From Eshraghiella sp964405265 (GTDB taxonomy: Bacteria; Bacillota; Clostridia; Lachnospirales; Lachnospiraceae): a DNA stretch of 64,000 nucleotides. Within the stretch, counting starts at the first letter, position 1; each line of letters starts with the position of its first letter. The notes beneath the pieces are model-generated. The model saw only the letters and a list, made by a program, of their open reading frames with translations. It was not told where the DNA came from and did not search any database. Shown here piece by piece: positions 7,862-16,848 of the stretch. Made by a program: the position numbers and the translations under genes. The stretch spans positions 1-64,000 of the forward strand of contig CAYONC010000005.1 of assembly GCA_964405265.1 (NCBI GenBank), given 5' to 3'.

Positions 7862-8687
7862 TTTAATTAAGACAATGTTTTCATATGACTTTATGAGGCA
7901 GGCAGTGGTTGTGGGACTGCTTGTAACGGTGTGTGCATCACTTCTTGGCGTAAGTATGGTTTTAAAAAGATATTCCATGATAGGTGACGGGCTTTCCCAT
8001 GTGGGCTTTGCAGCACTTGCACTTGCGTCGGCACTGAATATTGCACCGCTTAAGCTTGCAGTACCCGTATGCATTGCGGCAGCGTTCCTGCTACTGCGCC
8101 TGAGCTCCAACAGCAGGATAAAAGGTGACCAGGCACTTGCAATACTGTGCAGCGGTTCACTTGCAGTCGGTGTAATGATTGTATCATTATCATCCGGTAT
8201 GAATACGGATATCAATAATTATATGTTCGGAAGCATACTTTCAATAAGCGGCGAGGATGCGCTGATAGCAAAAATTACGGCTGCCGTCGTACTTGTAATG
8301 TTTGTTGTGTTTTATAACAGGATATTTGCGGTTACGTTTGATGAAAATTTTGCGAAGGCAACGGGAACCGCAGCAGGCACATACAATATGATTCTTGCGG
8401 TGCTTACGGCGGTCATTGTGGTTATAGGAATGAGACTTATGGGAGCACTCCTGATTTCAAGCCTCATCATATTTCCAAGCCTTACCTCAATGAGGATAAG
8501 CAGAACGTACAGAGGCGTGGTAATAATATCGGTAATAACGGCAGTTATAAGCTTTATGGCAGGAATTACAATATCATTCGGCTGCTCAACACCGGCGGGA
8601 GCAAGCGTGGTATGCGTGAATCTTGTGTTATTCGCCGCAGCATGTGCCGCAGGTTTTTTTAAGCAGTTTTTTCGCAGAAAAAATTAG
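7854..8687 (+). CDS. znuB: Zinc/manganese ABC transporter permease
   Basis: This is a 277-residue polytopic membrane protein of the ABC-3 family, with about eight hydrophobic segments, that forms the metal channel. The motif GDGLSHVGFAALALA near residue 43-57 is characteristic of the family. Translation starts at GTG 7854 inside the end of znuC, with AAGGAG ten bases upstream. It is the last gene of the operon. Its stop overlaps the stop of the convergent AraC gene by two bases, with no terminator between them. Confidence 0.92.
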   Translation: MIDLIKTMFSYDFMRQAVVVGLLVTVCASLLGVSMVLKRYSMIGDGLSHVGFAALALASALNIAPLKLAVPVCIAAAFLLLRLSSNSRIKGDQALAILCSGSLAVGVMIVSLSSGMNTDINNYMFGSILSISGEDALIAKITAAVVLVMFVVFYNRIFAVTFDENFAKATGTAAGTYNMILAVLTAVIVVIGMRLMGALLISSLIIFPSLTSMRISRTYRGVVIISVITAVISFMAGITISFGCSTPAGASVVCVNLVLFAAACAAGFFKQFFRRKN

Positions 8688-9571
8688 TATCCGGAAGGAA
8701 TACTGCTTTTTCTGTACAGGCTTGGAGTAACACCGTATTTCTTTTTGAAAATCCGGTTAAAATATGACAGATTTTCATATCCGCAGTCAGCGGCCACATC
8801 GATTATGTTGTCATCGGAAGACAGAAGAAGCCTTGCAGCCATGGACAGTCTGTAATCATTAAGATATGACGTAAATGAGCTTCCCATTGAATTTTTGAAA
8901 AATTTCATGAAATGGGAGCTCGAAAAACCACACACGTCAGCAATTTTTTCTATTGTTATATCACTTCTGTAATTATTCTCTATATAATTGAGTATTGTCT
9001 TAATACGGTCAATATTCTTGTTGGACTTAGGAGCTGCGGCTTCCTCTGAAGCTGAGAAAAGAATATAAAAAAATTCGTAAAGACAGCTTTTTATCATGAG
9101 CTTATAGCCTTTTGGAAATGTCCGGCATATGTTGTCGGCTCTGTTAAGACATCCGGCAAGTGGCTGATATATGTCATCATCATGGGTTACAAGCCTGCGA
9201 ATGGTTACATTGCCGGCAAGAAGAGGAATGAATATTTCCGATTCTACCGTATCCGAAATTTTGGAAATCAGCATATCTGTTGAAAAAATAATGTTTTCAT
9301 ATTCCATATTGTAATTTTCAAGCTGGCATATGCTGTGAAGCTGTCCGGGTATGACCGTTACGATGTCACCAGCCTCAACATACAGGTTCTCCATGTCAAT
9401 GGATACGATTCCCCTGCCTTTTTTGATATATATTATTTCCATTTCATTGTGCCAGTGGTTAGGTACCTCGTAAAAATCCAAAGGAATGGAACACAGATAC
9501 GTGTTATACGGAAAAAGTGTATCTGCATGGTTTTTCTTCTCATGATAAAACTCATATTCGGGAATATTCAT
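8684..9571 (-). CDS. AraC-family transcriptional regulator
   Basis: This 295-residue regulator has an N-terminal cupin sensor (HWHNEMEIIYIKKGRGIV; His-rich start at about 40) and two C-terminal AraC helix-turn-helix motifs. The last of these reads AADCGYENLSYFNRIFKKKYG, preceded by ADVCGFSSSHFMKFFK. ATG 9571 is used because AAGGAG lies seven bases upstream; the frame stays open towards 9769 but has no comparable start there. The gene diverges from malQ-glgP, so it probably controls that gene in response to a sugar. The sugar is not identifiable from sequence. Confidence 0.88.
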   Translation of the reverse strand: MNIPEYEFYHEKKNHADTLFPYNTYLCSIPLDFYEVPNHWHNEMEIIYIKKGRGIVSIDMENLYVEAGDIVTVIPGQLHSICQLENYNMEYENIIFSTDMLISKISDTVESEIFIPLLAGNVTIRRLVTHDDDIYQPLAGCLNRADNICRTFPKGYKLMIKSCLYEFFYILFSASEEAAAPKSNKNIDRIKTILNYIENNYRSDITIEKIADVCGFSSSHFMKFFKNSMGSSFTSYLNDYRLSMAARLLLSSDDNIIDVAADCGYENLSYFNRIFKKKYGVTPSLYRKSSIPSGY

Positions 9572-9698
9572 GTAAAATCTCCTTAAATTAACAATGCATG
9601 ATAGGATTGTACCATATTTTAATGGTATACTACAAGAAGTATTTGAAATTAAAAGAGTATAATACATTCGTAAAGCTTTGAGAAAGGAATAATACACA
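9572..9698. promoter_or_regulatory. Divergent AraC / malQ-glgP control region
   Basis: The region contains TATAAT (9658-9663) about 35 bases before the malQ-glgP start. There is no good -35 at 17 bases, as expected for an activator-dependent promoter. TTGAAA at 9643-9648 is only nine bases upstream of the -10. An inverted repeat TACCAT-N6-ATGGTA (9610-9627) lies between the two genes and is a candidate operator. AGAAAGGA at 9680-9687 is the ribosome binding site. Confidence 0.45.
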
Positions 9699-12600
9699 AT
9701 GGGAAAAGAACTTGAGAGAGGTGCAGGTATATTACTGCCGATAAGCAGTCTGCCTTCACCGTACGGCATAGGTACACTGGGTGCTGCTGCTTACGAGTTT
9801 GTTGATCTTTTAAGAGCATCCGGACAGAAGTACTGGCAGGTGCTTCCTGTGGGACCTACGAGCTTCGGAGACAGTCCGTACCAGTCATTTTCTGCTTTTG
9901 CAGGCAACCCGTATTTTATAGATTTGGATGTCCTTGCGGAGGAAGGACTTCTTGACAGGGAAGAACTCCGTAATATTAACTGGGGAAGCAATCCGGAATT
10001 TATAGAATATGACATTATTTATAATGAGAGATTTAAGGTACTGCGGAAGGCATATGAGGCTTCGGGACACAGAGATACGGATGAATATAAGAAATTCTTT
10101 GAAGATAATGAATTCTGGATACATGATTATGCACTGTTTATGGCAATTAAGGCTGATCATGACAATAAGGAATGGCTCAGCTGGGAGGCTGACATAAGAT
10201 TCCGCAAGCCGGCGGCGGTCGCACGTTATGAGAAGAAGCTTGCACAGGAAATTGATTTTTATGTGTTTATGCAGTATAAGTTCTACGAACAGTGGACACG
10301 CCTTAAAAAATATGCCAACAGAAAGGGCATAAGCATAATTGGAGACATACCTATATATGTGGCACTTGACAGTGCGGATGTATGGACGAATCATACACAG
10401 TTCCTTCTTGATAAGGATTGGAAGCCGGTCAACGTTGCAGGATGTCCTCCGGATATGTTCTCCTCATACGGACAGAAATGGGGTAATCCTATTTATGACT
10501 GGAAGGCAATGGAAAAGGACGGTTTTGCATGGTGGAAGAAGAGAATGGCTGCGTCTGCAGAGCTGTATGACGTGACAAGAATTGACCACTTTATCGGAAT
10601 CGTACGATATTATAACATACCGGCAGAAGGAGATCCTAAAGACGGATTTTATGCCGAGGGACCGGGAATCAGGCTCATTAATGCCATTGACAGTGTAATG
10701 GGTGATGCCAAGGTGATAGCGGAAGATCTTGGTGTCGTGGTGCCGGAAGTGACGGAGCTGATTAAGAAGTCGGGATATCCGGGAATGAAGGTTCTCCAGT
10801 TTTCATTTGACGGCAGTGCTGACAACGAACATGCACTTCATAATCATGCAAAGAATTATGTTGAATATATAGGAACCCATGATAATGACACCATTATCGG
10901 ATTCTTTGATACCATGGATGAGGGTACCAGGGAATACATGATGAAGTATCTCGGAATCGATGATATGTACAAGGGTGCCAGCGAACTTATAAGAATGGCA
11001 TATATGAGTGTGGCTGATACGGTAATCATTCAGATGCAGGATCTTTTGTATAAGGATGCAAGTGCAAGAATGAACGTGCCGTCAACACTTGGAACCAACT
11101 GGAAGTGGAGACTTCAGAAGGGCGAATTTACAAAAGAACTCAGAAACAGACTCCGTGAGCTTACCAAAGTATACGGACGAGGCAGAAATAAAAAATATTT
11201 TAACAGGGAGGATTATATGTTATCCAATATTTGTGAAAAGAATTACAACAAAGCAATTAAGGACTGCAGCAATGAAGAAATTTATTTTGCACTCCTTGAA
11301 ATGACGAAGGAGCTTGCCGGTGGCAGGGAAAGCAATGAAGGTAAGAAGAAGGTATATTACATTTCTGCAGAATTTCTTATCGGAAAGCTTTTATCCAACA
11401 ATCTTATTAATCTTGGAATTTTCGAGGATGTTAAGAAGGAGCTTGAAGAAAACGGCAAGAGCATTTATGAAATCGAAGAAGTTGAACCGGAACCGTCACT
11501 CGGTAACGGCGGTCTTGGAAGACTTGCAGCCTGCTTCATAGATTCAATGGCATCAATCGGACTTAACGGTGACGGAATCGGACTTAATTATCATATGGGT
11601 CTTTTCAAGCAGGTATTTGAAAACAATTTCCAGAAGGAAACTCCTAATCCGTGGATTGAAGAAAAAGGCTGGCTCACTAAGACGGATGTCGTATATGATG
11701 TACAGTTTAACGGATTTTCCGTTAAATCAAGACTCTATGACATTGATGTAACAGGATATAACAACAGAACGAACAAGCTCCATTTGTTTGACATTGAAAG
11801 CGTTGATGACGGACTTGTACGGAATGACAGCATTAATTTTGACAAGAATGATGTATATAAGAACCTTACACTTTTCCTTTATCCGGATGACAGTGATGAA
11901 GCAGGTAACTTATTAAGAATTTATCAGCAGTACCTCATGGTATCAAGCGGTGCAAGACTTATCCTTGACGAATGCAGGGCTAAGGGCTCTAATCTGCATG
12001 ATCTTTATGAATATGCAGCAATTCAGATTAATGATACACATCCGTCAATGGTAATTCCTGAATTAATCCGACTTCTCACGGCAGAAGGAATCGGAATGGA
12101 TGAAGCGGTTGATATCGTATCCAAGACATGTGCATATACCAACCATACAATTCTTGCTGAAGCATTGGAAAAATGGCCTGTATCATACCTTGAAAGAGTT
12201 GTACCGCACCTTGTTCCTATCATCAGGGATCTTGACAGAAGAGTAAGAGAAAAATTCTCTGATCCTTCAGTATATATCATTGATGATTCAGGAAGGGTTC
12301 ATATGGCACATATGGACATCCATTACGGATACAGCGTAAACGGTGTTGCATATCTTCATACTGAAATACTGAAGAATTCAGAATTGAACAATTTTTACAG
12401 AATTTATCCTGAGAAGTTCAATAATAAGACAAATGGTATTACATTCAGAAGATGGCTTCTTCACTGCAATGAGGAACTGGCAGCATTAATCCGTGAATTA
12501 ATCGGTGATGAATTTATGAAGGATGCCGATAAGCTGGAAGACCTTCAGAAATATCTGGATGATGAAAAGGTTCTTGCAAAACTTGATGAAATTAAGCTCA

Positions 12601-13472
12601 ATAATAAGAAGACGTTTAAGCAGTTCATTAAGGCTACGCAGAATATTGACATTGATGAAAACTCAATTTTTGATATTCAGGTTAAGAGACTTCATGAGTA
12701 CAAGCGTCAGCAGATGAATGTGCTCTGGGTTATTTACAAATACCTTGAAATTAAAGCCGGCAACCTTCCGAAGAGACCTGTAACGGTAATATTCGGGGCA
12801 AAGGCAGCTCCTGCTTATGTGATTGCAAAGGACATCATTCATTTAATTCTTTGTTTACAGGAAGTTATAAATAATGATCCTGAAGTAAGTAAGTACCTTA
12901 AGGTTGTAATGGTAGAAAACTACAATGTATCAAAGGCAGCGAAGATTATTCCTGCATGTGATATTTCTGAACAGATTTCTCTTGCTTCTAAAGAAGCCTC
13001 AGGAACCGGTAACATGAAGTTCATGCTTAACGGAGCGCTTACACTGGGAACTAAAGACGGCGCTAACGTGGAAATCGGACAGCTTGTGGGTGAAGACAAC
13101 ATTTACTTCTTCGGTGAGAGCAGTGAACAGGTAATCGAGCATTATGCCAAGGCAGATTACAGTGCAAGGGATTACTATATAAATGATGCTAAGATTAAAG
13201 AACTTGTTGACTTTATTATAAGCGCGGAAGTAATGAAGGTAGGAAATGCAGAAACACTCCTTGAGCTTCATGCAGAGCTTATCAAGAAAGACTGGTTCAT
13301 GACACTCCTTGACATTAAGGATTATATCAGGGTTAAGGAACAGGCACTTGCCGATTATGAAGACAGAAAGACATGGACGAAGAAAGCACTTATTAACATC
13401 AGTAAAGCAGGATTCTTCTCATCAGACAGAACAATCGCCGAATATAACAAAGATATTTGGAAACTTAACTGA
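9699..13472 (+). CDS. malQ-glgP: 4-alpha-glucanotransferase / alpha-glucan phosphorylase fusion
   Basis: This single 1257-residue reading frame joins two cytoplasmic maltodextrin enzymes. Residues 1 to about 495 are a GH77 amylomaltase: GPTSFGDSPYQ, catalytic Asp in RIDHF (about 294), Glu in EDLGVV (about 340) and THDND (about 391). Residues 507-1257 are a GT35 glycogen/maltodextrin phosphorylase of the usual short (about 750-residue) form: PSLGNGGLGRLAACF, NDTHPSMV, KRLHEYKRQ and the pyridoxal-phosphate lysine in EASGTGNMKF. MalQ rearranges maltodextrins so that the phosphorylase can release glucose-1-phosphate. Residue 507 is Met, preceded by a perfect AGGGAGG, so GlgP could also start there. 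The join looks like stop-codon loss between two adjacent genes; an assembly error is possible. Confidence 0.9.
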   Translation: MGKELERGAGILLPISSLPSPYGIGTLGAAAYEFVDLLRASGQKYWQVLPVGPTSFGDSPYQSFSAFAGNPYFIDLDVLAEEGLLDREELRNINWGSNPEFIEYDIIYNERFKVLRKAYEASGHRDTDEYKKFFEDNEFWIHDYALFMAIKADHDNKEWLSWEADIRFRKPAAVARYEKKLAQEIDFYVFMQYKFYEQWTRLKKYANRKGISIIGDIPIYVALDSADVWTNHTQFLLDKDWKPVNVAGCPPDMFSSYGQKWGNPIYDWKAMEKDGFAWWKKRMAASAELYDVTRIDHFIGIVRYYNIPAEGDPKDGFYAEGPGIRLINAIDSVMGDAKVIAEDLGVVVPEVTELIKKSGYPGMKVLQFSFDGSADNEHALHNHAKNYVEYIGTHDNDTIIGFFDTMDEGTREYMMKYLGIDDMYKGASELIRMAYMSVADTVIIQMQDLLYKDASARMNVPSTLGTNWKWRLQKGEFTKELRNRLRELTKVYGRGRNKKYFNREDYMLSNICEKNYNKAIKDCSNEEIYFALLEMTKELAGGRESNEGKKKVYYISAEFLIGKLLSNNLINLGIFEDVKKELEENGKSIYEIEEVEPEPSLGNGGLGRLAACFIDSMASIGLNGDGIGLNYHMGLFKQVFENNFQKETPNPWIEEKGWLTKTDVVYDVQFNGFSVKSRLYDIDVTGYNNRTNKLHLFDIESVDDGLVRNDSINFDKNDVYKNLTLFLYPDDSDEAGNLLRIYQQYLMVSSGARLILDECRAKGSNLHDLYEYAAIQINDTHPSMVIPELIRLLTAEGIGMDEAVDIVSKTCAYTNHTILAEALEKWPVSYLERVVPHLVPIIRDLDRRVREKFSDPSVYIIDDSGRVHMAHMDIHYGYSVNGVAYLHTEILKNSELNNFYRIYPEKFNNKTNGITFRRWLLHCNEELAALIRELIGDEFMKDADKLEDLQKYLDDEKVLAKLDEIKLNNKKTFKQFIKATQNIDIDENSIFDIQVKRLHEYKRQQMNVLWVIYKYLEIKAGNLPKRPVTVIFGAKAAPAYVIAKDIIHLILCLQEVINNDPEVSKYLKVVMVENYNVSKAAKIIPACDISEQISLASKEASGTGNMKFMLNGALTLGTKDGANVEIGQLVGEDNIYFFGESSEQVIEHYAKADYSARDYYINDAKIKELVDFIISAEVMKVGNAETLLELHAELIKKDWFMTLLDIKDYIRVKEQALADYEDRKTWTKKALINISKAGFFSSDRTIAEYNKDIWKLN
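11205..11219 (+). promoter_or_regulatory. Internal ribosome binding site and start codon for GlgP
   Basis: AGGGAGG (11205-11211) lies five bases before ATG 11217, which is in frame and opens the phosphorylase with MLSNICEKNY. I recall this as a usual N-terminus for stand-alone Lachnospiraceae phosphorylases. It may be the relic of a separate glgP gene, or an active site producing free phosphorylase alongside the fusion. Confidence 0.6.
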
Positions 13473-13485
13473 TAATGCTCATACG

Positions 13486-13510
13486 GCCGGAACACGGAAT
13501 GTGTTCCGGC
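13486..13510 (+). terminator. Hairpin after malQ-glgP
   Basis: A perfect 10-bp G+C-rich stem (13486-13495 with 13501-13510) closes a five-base loop just after the stop codon. The following bases (ATTTGAG) are a poor U-tract, so termination may be partial and some transcripts may continue into the two-component genes. Confidence 0.55.
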
Positions 13511-13553
13511 ATTTGAGATTAAATGAAATCCTTAAAAAGGGAGTTTATAAGGA

Positions 13554-15077
13554 ATGTATAAAATTTTAATAGTAGATGATGAAAAAATTGAAAGAAACGG
13601 TATTAAGCTTCTGCTGCGTCAGCTTGGTTACGGATTTGACATCAGTGAAGCGGAAAACGGACTTTCTGCATATAAAATGATACAGGATAATGAATACGAC
13701 ATTCTTCTTACGGATATTAAAATGCCGTTTATGGATGGAATGGAGCTTATTGAAAAGGCATATGAAGTCAGACCGTGCATGAAATGTATAATTTTCAGCG
13801 GATACGGAGATTTTGCATATGCAAAACAGGCTGTACGGTTAGGTGTTTCCGACTACATACTGAAGCCGGTTGACATTAATGAATTTAAGAATACGCTTAA
13901 CAGGGTGGTATCACAGCTCGACGAAGGAAAAAACGAGGAAAAGCTTAAAACACGAAGTGCGGAATTTATAATAGAACATCTTCTGATGATGGCTGTAAAC
14001 GGAGCACCGGTTGAGAAGACGGAAGAATATGCGGGAGGACTTGTTTCTTCTGATTTCCTTAACGGCTTCAGATGTATGATGCTGATAGATTTTGATTCCT
14101 ACTTTTATGGCGGTAAGGGTATGGATTTTAAGGAACATCTTAATGACCTTAATACCGGAATGAGCCATTATCTTAACCTTAGTCCGCAGCAGTCGCTTTT
14201 GTTTTTCTCTGATGAAAATGTGTCTTATGAAGAAACGGCACGGAAAATTTCTGATTATGTAACGGAGAGCTATGGTGAGAAATGCTTTATTGCCATATCA
14301 GAGAAAGCAAAAGGATATGACGGGATAGCTGCAGCAATGGAGGAGCTGGATAATCTGATGGAAAATAAATTTTATCATCAGACGAAGAATGTTTTTTCAC
14401 ACAACATGGAGGGTGAAGAAACGGAAGTTATCCAGATTGATGACGATACCATAATGAAACAGATGAAACAGGATATTAAAATGAAAGACATCGGGATGCT
14501 CAGGGAACATTTTGGGCGTTTTTGTGAGAAATACGGCAATAAGCGAGATTTTTCACAGGTTTACATAAAATTCCTGTTTTCCAATCTCCTCAAGGAGTTT
14601 TATGCCAATATACCCAATACGGATGAAAAAGAACTTAACGAAGAGATTGAAACATTGTATATGTCCGGCGATTTTAACAAGGTAATAGCCATTGTTGAAC
14701 GCAATGTTGACAGGCTGGAAGCTGCGTTCGCACAGAATCCTTCAATGAACCATAAGGAAATAGAAGTTGTTAAAAAGTATGTGATTGAGCATTTTAATGA
14801 GGACCTGAGCGTGGAATCACTCGGAAAAATGGTATATATGGCACCGAGTTATTTGAGCTCCATATTCAAGAAGGAAACAGGACAGAATCTTAACAGATAT
14901 ATCAAGGCGTACAGAATGGAACGTGCTAAGGATATGCTTGAGAATACCATGGCAAAAATTGTGGATATAAGTAATGAATGCGGCTATGCCAACGTATCCT
15001 ATTTCTGCTCATCATTCAGGGAATATTTTGGCGTGAGTCCGCAGAAATACAGAGAAACCGGTGATGAAATTGAGTAA
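13554..15077 (+). CDS. Response regulator, AraC-type output (YesN-like)
   Basis: This 507-residue cytoplasmic regulator pairs with the adjacent YesM-like kinase. The N-terminal receiver domain (1-120) has the acidic pocket DDEK and the phospho-acceptor Asp in LLTDIKMP (about 56). A poorly conserved middle follows. The C-terminal AraC domain (about 405-500) has two helix-turn-helix motifs, including SVESLGKMVYMAPSYLSSIF and DISNECGYANVSYF. YesN/YesM systems commonly control neighbouring carbohydrate ABC transporters, so the malEFG-like operon downstream is the likely target. The gene overlaps the kinase start. Confidence 0.9.
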   Translation: MYKILIVDDEKIERNGIKLLLRQLGYGFDISEAENGLSAYKMIQDNEYDILLTDIKMPFMDGMELIEKAYEVRPCMKCIIFSGYGDFAYAKQAVRLGVSDYILKPVDINEFKNTLNRVVSQLDEGKNEEKLKTRSAEFIIEHLLMMAVNGAPVEKTEEYAGGLVSSDFLNGFRCMMLIDFDSYFYGGKGMDFKEHLNDLNTGMSHYLNLSPQQSLLFFSDENVSYEETARKISDYVTESYGEKCFIAISEKAKGYDGIAAAMEELDNLMENKFYHQTKNVFSHNMEGEETEVIQIDDDTIMKQMKQDIKMKDIGMLREHFGRFCEKYGNKRDFSQVYIKFLFSNLLKEFYANIPNTDEKELNEEIETLYMSGDFNKVIAIVERNVDRLEAAFAQNPSMNHKEIEVVKKYVIEHFNEDLSVESLGKMVYMAPSYLSSIFKKETGQNLNRYIKAYRMERAKDMLENTMAKIVDISNECGYANVSYFCSSFREYFGVSPQKYRETGDEIE

Positions 15078-16707
15078 AAGAACCCACAGAAAAAATATGA
15101 AACTTACAAGTAAGCTTGCATTGGTATATATCCTTGCAGGCTTTCTTCCTGTGCTTATAATTCTTGCGGTGAATTTTTTTGAAATGAGGTCCATGTTCAG
15201 AGAAGAGGACAGGGCAAAAAACGAAGTCTACCTGGACAGAATTTCGGGCCTTGTTGACAATGAATTTGAAAAAGGAAACATTATAGCGGATTATATCGTG
15301 GATGATGAGGGCTCTTATGAAAGTGCGGCAGAAGCCGCAGAGTTTTTGAATTCACTTACCGGGAACACCATTAAGCTGTATGCTGACATTGAAAATTCTG
15401 AAAATGCGGAATATTTGGATAATATTTCATCCGTAAAGAATACGGAATGGTATGATAAGGTCACCATGAGCTCGGAAAATGCGTGGCATATGGCATATGA
15501 CGGAGAAAAGATGATTTTTTTGAAAAAAGCGGAGTCACGCCGCGGAAGGAAGCTTCTCGGAATAATCCGTATGGAAACGGATATCGGAAAACTTATCGCA
15601 AATGCTGCGAATTCCTCCGTACACAATTATGGGATTAAAATAACGGATGCAGCAGGAAATGTAATTTATGAATATGATTCTTTTGATGAAAAGAACAGAA
15701 AATATATTGTTGCCGCGGATGAGCTTGCAAAGCTTGACGAAGACGATTATACGGTTCTTGGCACTGTTATGAACAGTACCGGTTGGAAGATATGGATGTA
15801 TCAGCCGGTAAACATTATGATATCCAAGATAACACCGGTAAACCTTATAACGATAACAGGCATAGTTACCTGTATGGTGGCGGCTTTCTTCTGCATAAGA
15901 TTCAATGCGGTGTTTGTTACGGGAAGAATTAAAAAACTCCAGCAGATAACGGACTCTGTTGAGCAGGGAAATTTTACGGTGGAAATAACCAATAACAATG
16001 ATGATGAAATAGGGCTTCTGGTAGACAGCTTTTCTAAAATGATTGCCAGACTTAACTATCTCATTAACGAAGTGTATCAGAGTAAAATAAAAGAAAAAGA
16101 ATATGAGATGACGGCACTTCAGGCACAGATTAACCCGCATTTTCTGTATAATACACTTTCAATGATTAACTGGAAGGCGATAGCTGCGGAACAGCCTGAC
16201 ATAAGCAGGATAACGCTTGCACTTTCTGCATTTTACAGAACTTCACTTAATAAGGGGAAAAACGAGACCGATATCAAAGGGGAAATAGAGAACATACGCT
16301 CATACCTCGATATACAGCTCATGCTTCATGATGACGGCTTTGACCTTGTTATGGATGTGGATGAAGAAACACTGCAGTATAAAATACCTAACCTAATCCT
16401 GCAGCCTCTTGTGGAAAATGCAATAGAACACGGCATTGACGTTATGACGGAAGGAAGGGGAATACTGACCGTAAGATGCAAAAACGGCGGTGATGTGATA
16501 AAACTTTCGGTGAAAGATAACGGAGTGGGAATGACGGAGGAACAGGCGGAGTCAATACTCACCGGAGAATCCAGGGGCTATGGCGTAAGAAACGTTAATG
16601 AAAGAATAAAACTTTATTATGGAGCGGAGTATGGAATTAAAGTAAACGGCACACCGGGCATGGGAACAAATGTTCTTATTATTATACCTAAAAAACCCTA
16701 TATCTAA
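15064..16707 (+). CDS. Sensor histidine kinase (YesM-like)
   Basis: This 547-residue membrane kinase has one transmembrane helix near residue 17-40 and a second near 260-280, flanking an extracellular sensor domain. A HAMP linker (about 285-340) follows. The phospho-accepting His lies in LQAQINPHFLYNTLSMINW, the signature of the LytS/YesM class (PF06580-type). The C-terminal ATPase has VENAIEHG, VKDNGVGM and the glycine box YGVRNV. The start overlaps the regulator stop; GTG 15061 or ATG 15064 are equally close. It probably senses an extracellular oligosaccharide. Confidence 0.9.
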   Translation: MKLSKRTHRKNMKLTSKLALVYILAGFLPVLIILAVNFFEMRSMFREEDRAKNEVYLDRISGLVDNEFEKGNIIADYIVDDEGSYESAAEAAEFLNSLTGNTIKLYADIENSENAEYLDNISSVKNTEWYDKVTMSSENAWHMAYDGEKMIFLKKAESRRGRKLLGIIRMETDIGKLIANAANSSVHNYGIKITDAAGNVIYEYDSFDEKNRKYIVAADELAKLDEDDYTVLGTVMNSTGWKIWMYQPVNIMISKITPVNLITITGIVTCMVAAFFCIRFNAVFVTGRIKKLQQITDSVEQGNFTVEITNNNDDEIGLLVDSFSKMIARLNYLINEVYQSKIKEKEYEMTALQAQINPHFLYNTLSMINWKAIAAEQPDISRITLALSAFYRTSLNKGKNETDIKGEIENIRSYLDIQLMLHDDGFDLVMDVDEETLQYKIPNLILQPLVENAIEHGIDVMTEGRGILTVRCKNGGDVIKLSVKDNGVGMTEEQAESILTGESRGYGVRNVNERIKLYYGAEYGIKVNGTPGMGTNVLIIIPKKPYI

Positions 16708-16761
16708 GAAAAACAATACAATTCAAAAATTTTTAATATATACTTAAAAAGTTGTCTCACT

Positions 16762-16838
16762 TATAATTAAAATATCGTCAGTGTCGTGTGAATGAGAACA
16801 CTGGTGAACACTTAAAAAGTGTGAATAAAGAAGGAGGA
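16762..16838 (+). promoter_or_regulatory. Promoter/leader of the malEFG-like operon with repeats
   Basis: TATAAT (16762-16767) has no fitting -35, suggesting an activated promoter. Downstream lie CAGTGT/ACACTG (16779-16784 and 16798-16803), ACACTT-N3-AAGTGT (16808-16822) and the octamer GTGTGAAT repeated at 16786 and 16819. AAGGAGGA (16831-16838) is the ribosome binding site. The repeats lie after the presumed transcription start, so they could act in the RNA leader or as a repressor site. Confidence 0.45.
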
Positions 16839-16848
16839 ATTTACAACA

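Noticed and set aside
9572..9769. N-terminal extension of the AraC regulator towards 9769
   Set aside because: The extension lacks a ribosome binding site and would overlap malQ-glgP. ATG 9571 has AAGGAG at proper spacing.
16752..16767. TTGTCT and TATAAT as a promoter before the binding protein gene
   Set aside because: The two boxes are only four bases apart. The -10 may be real but the -35 is not.
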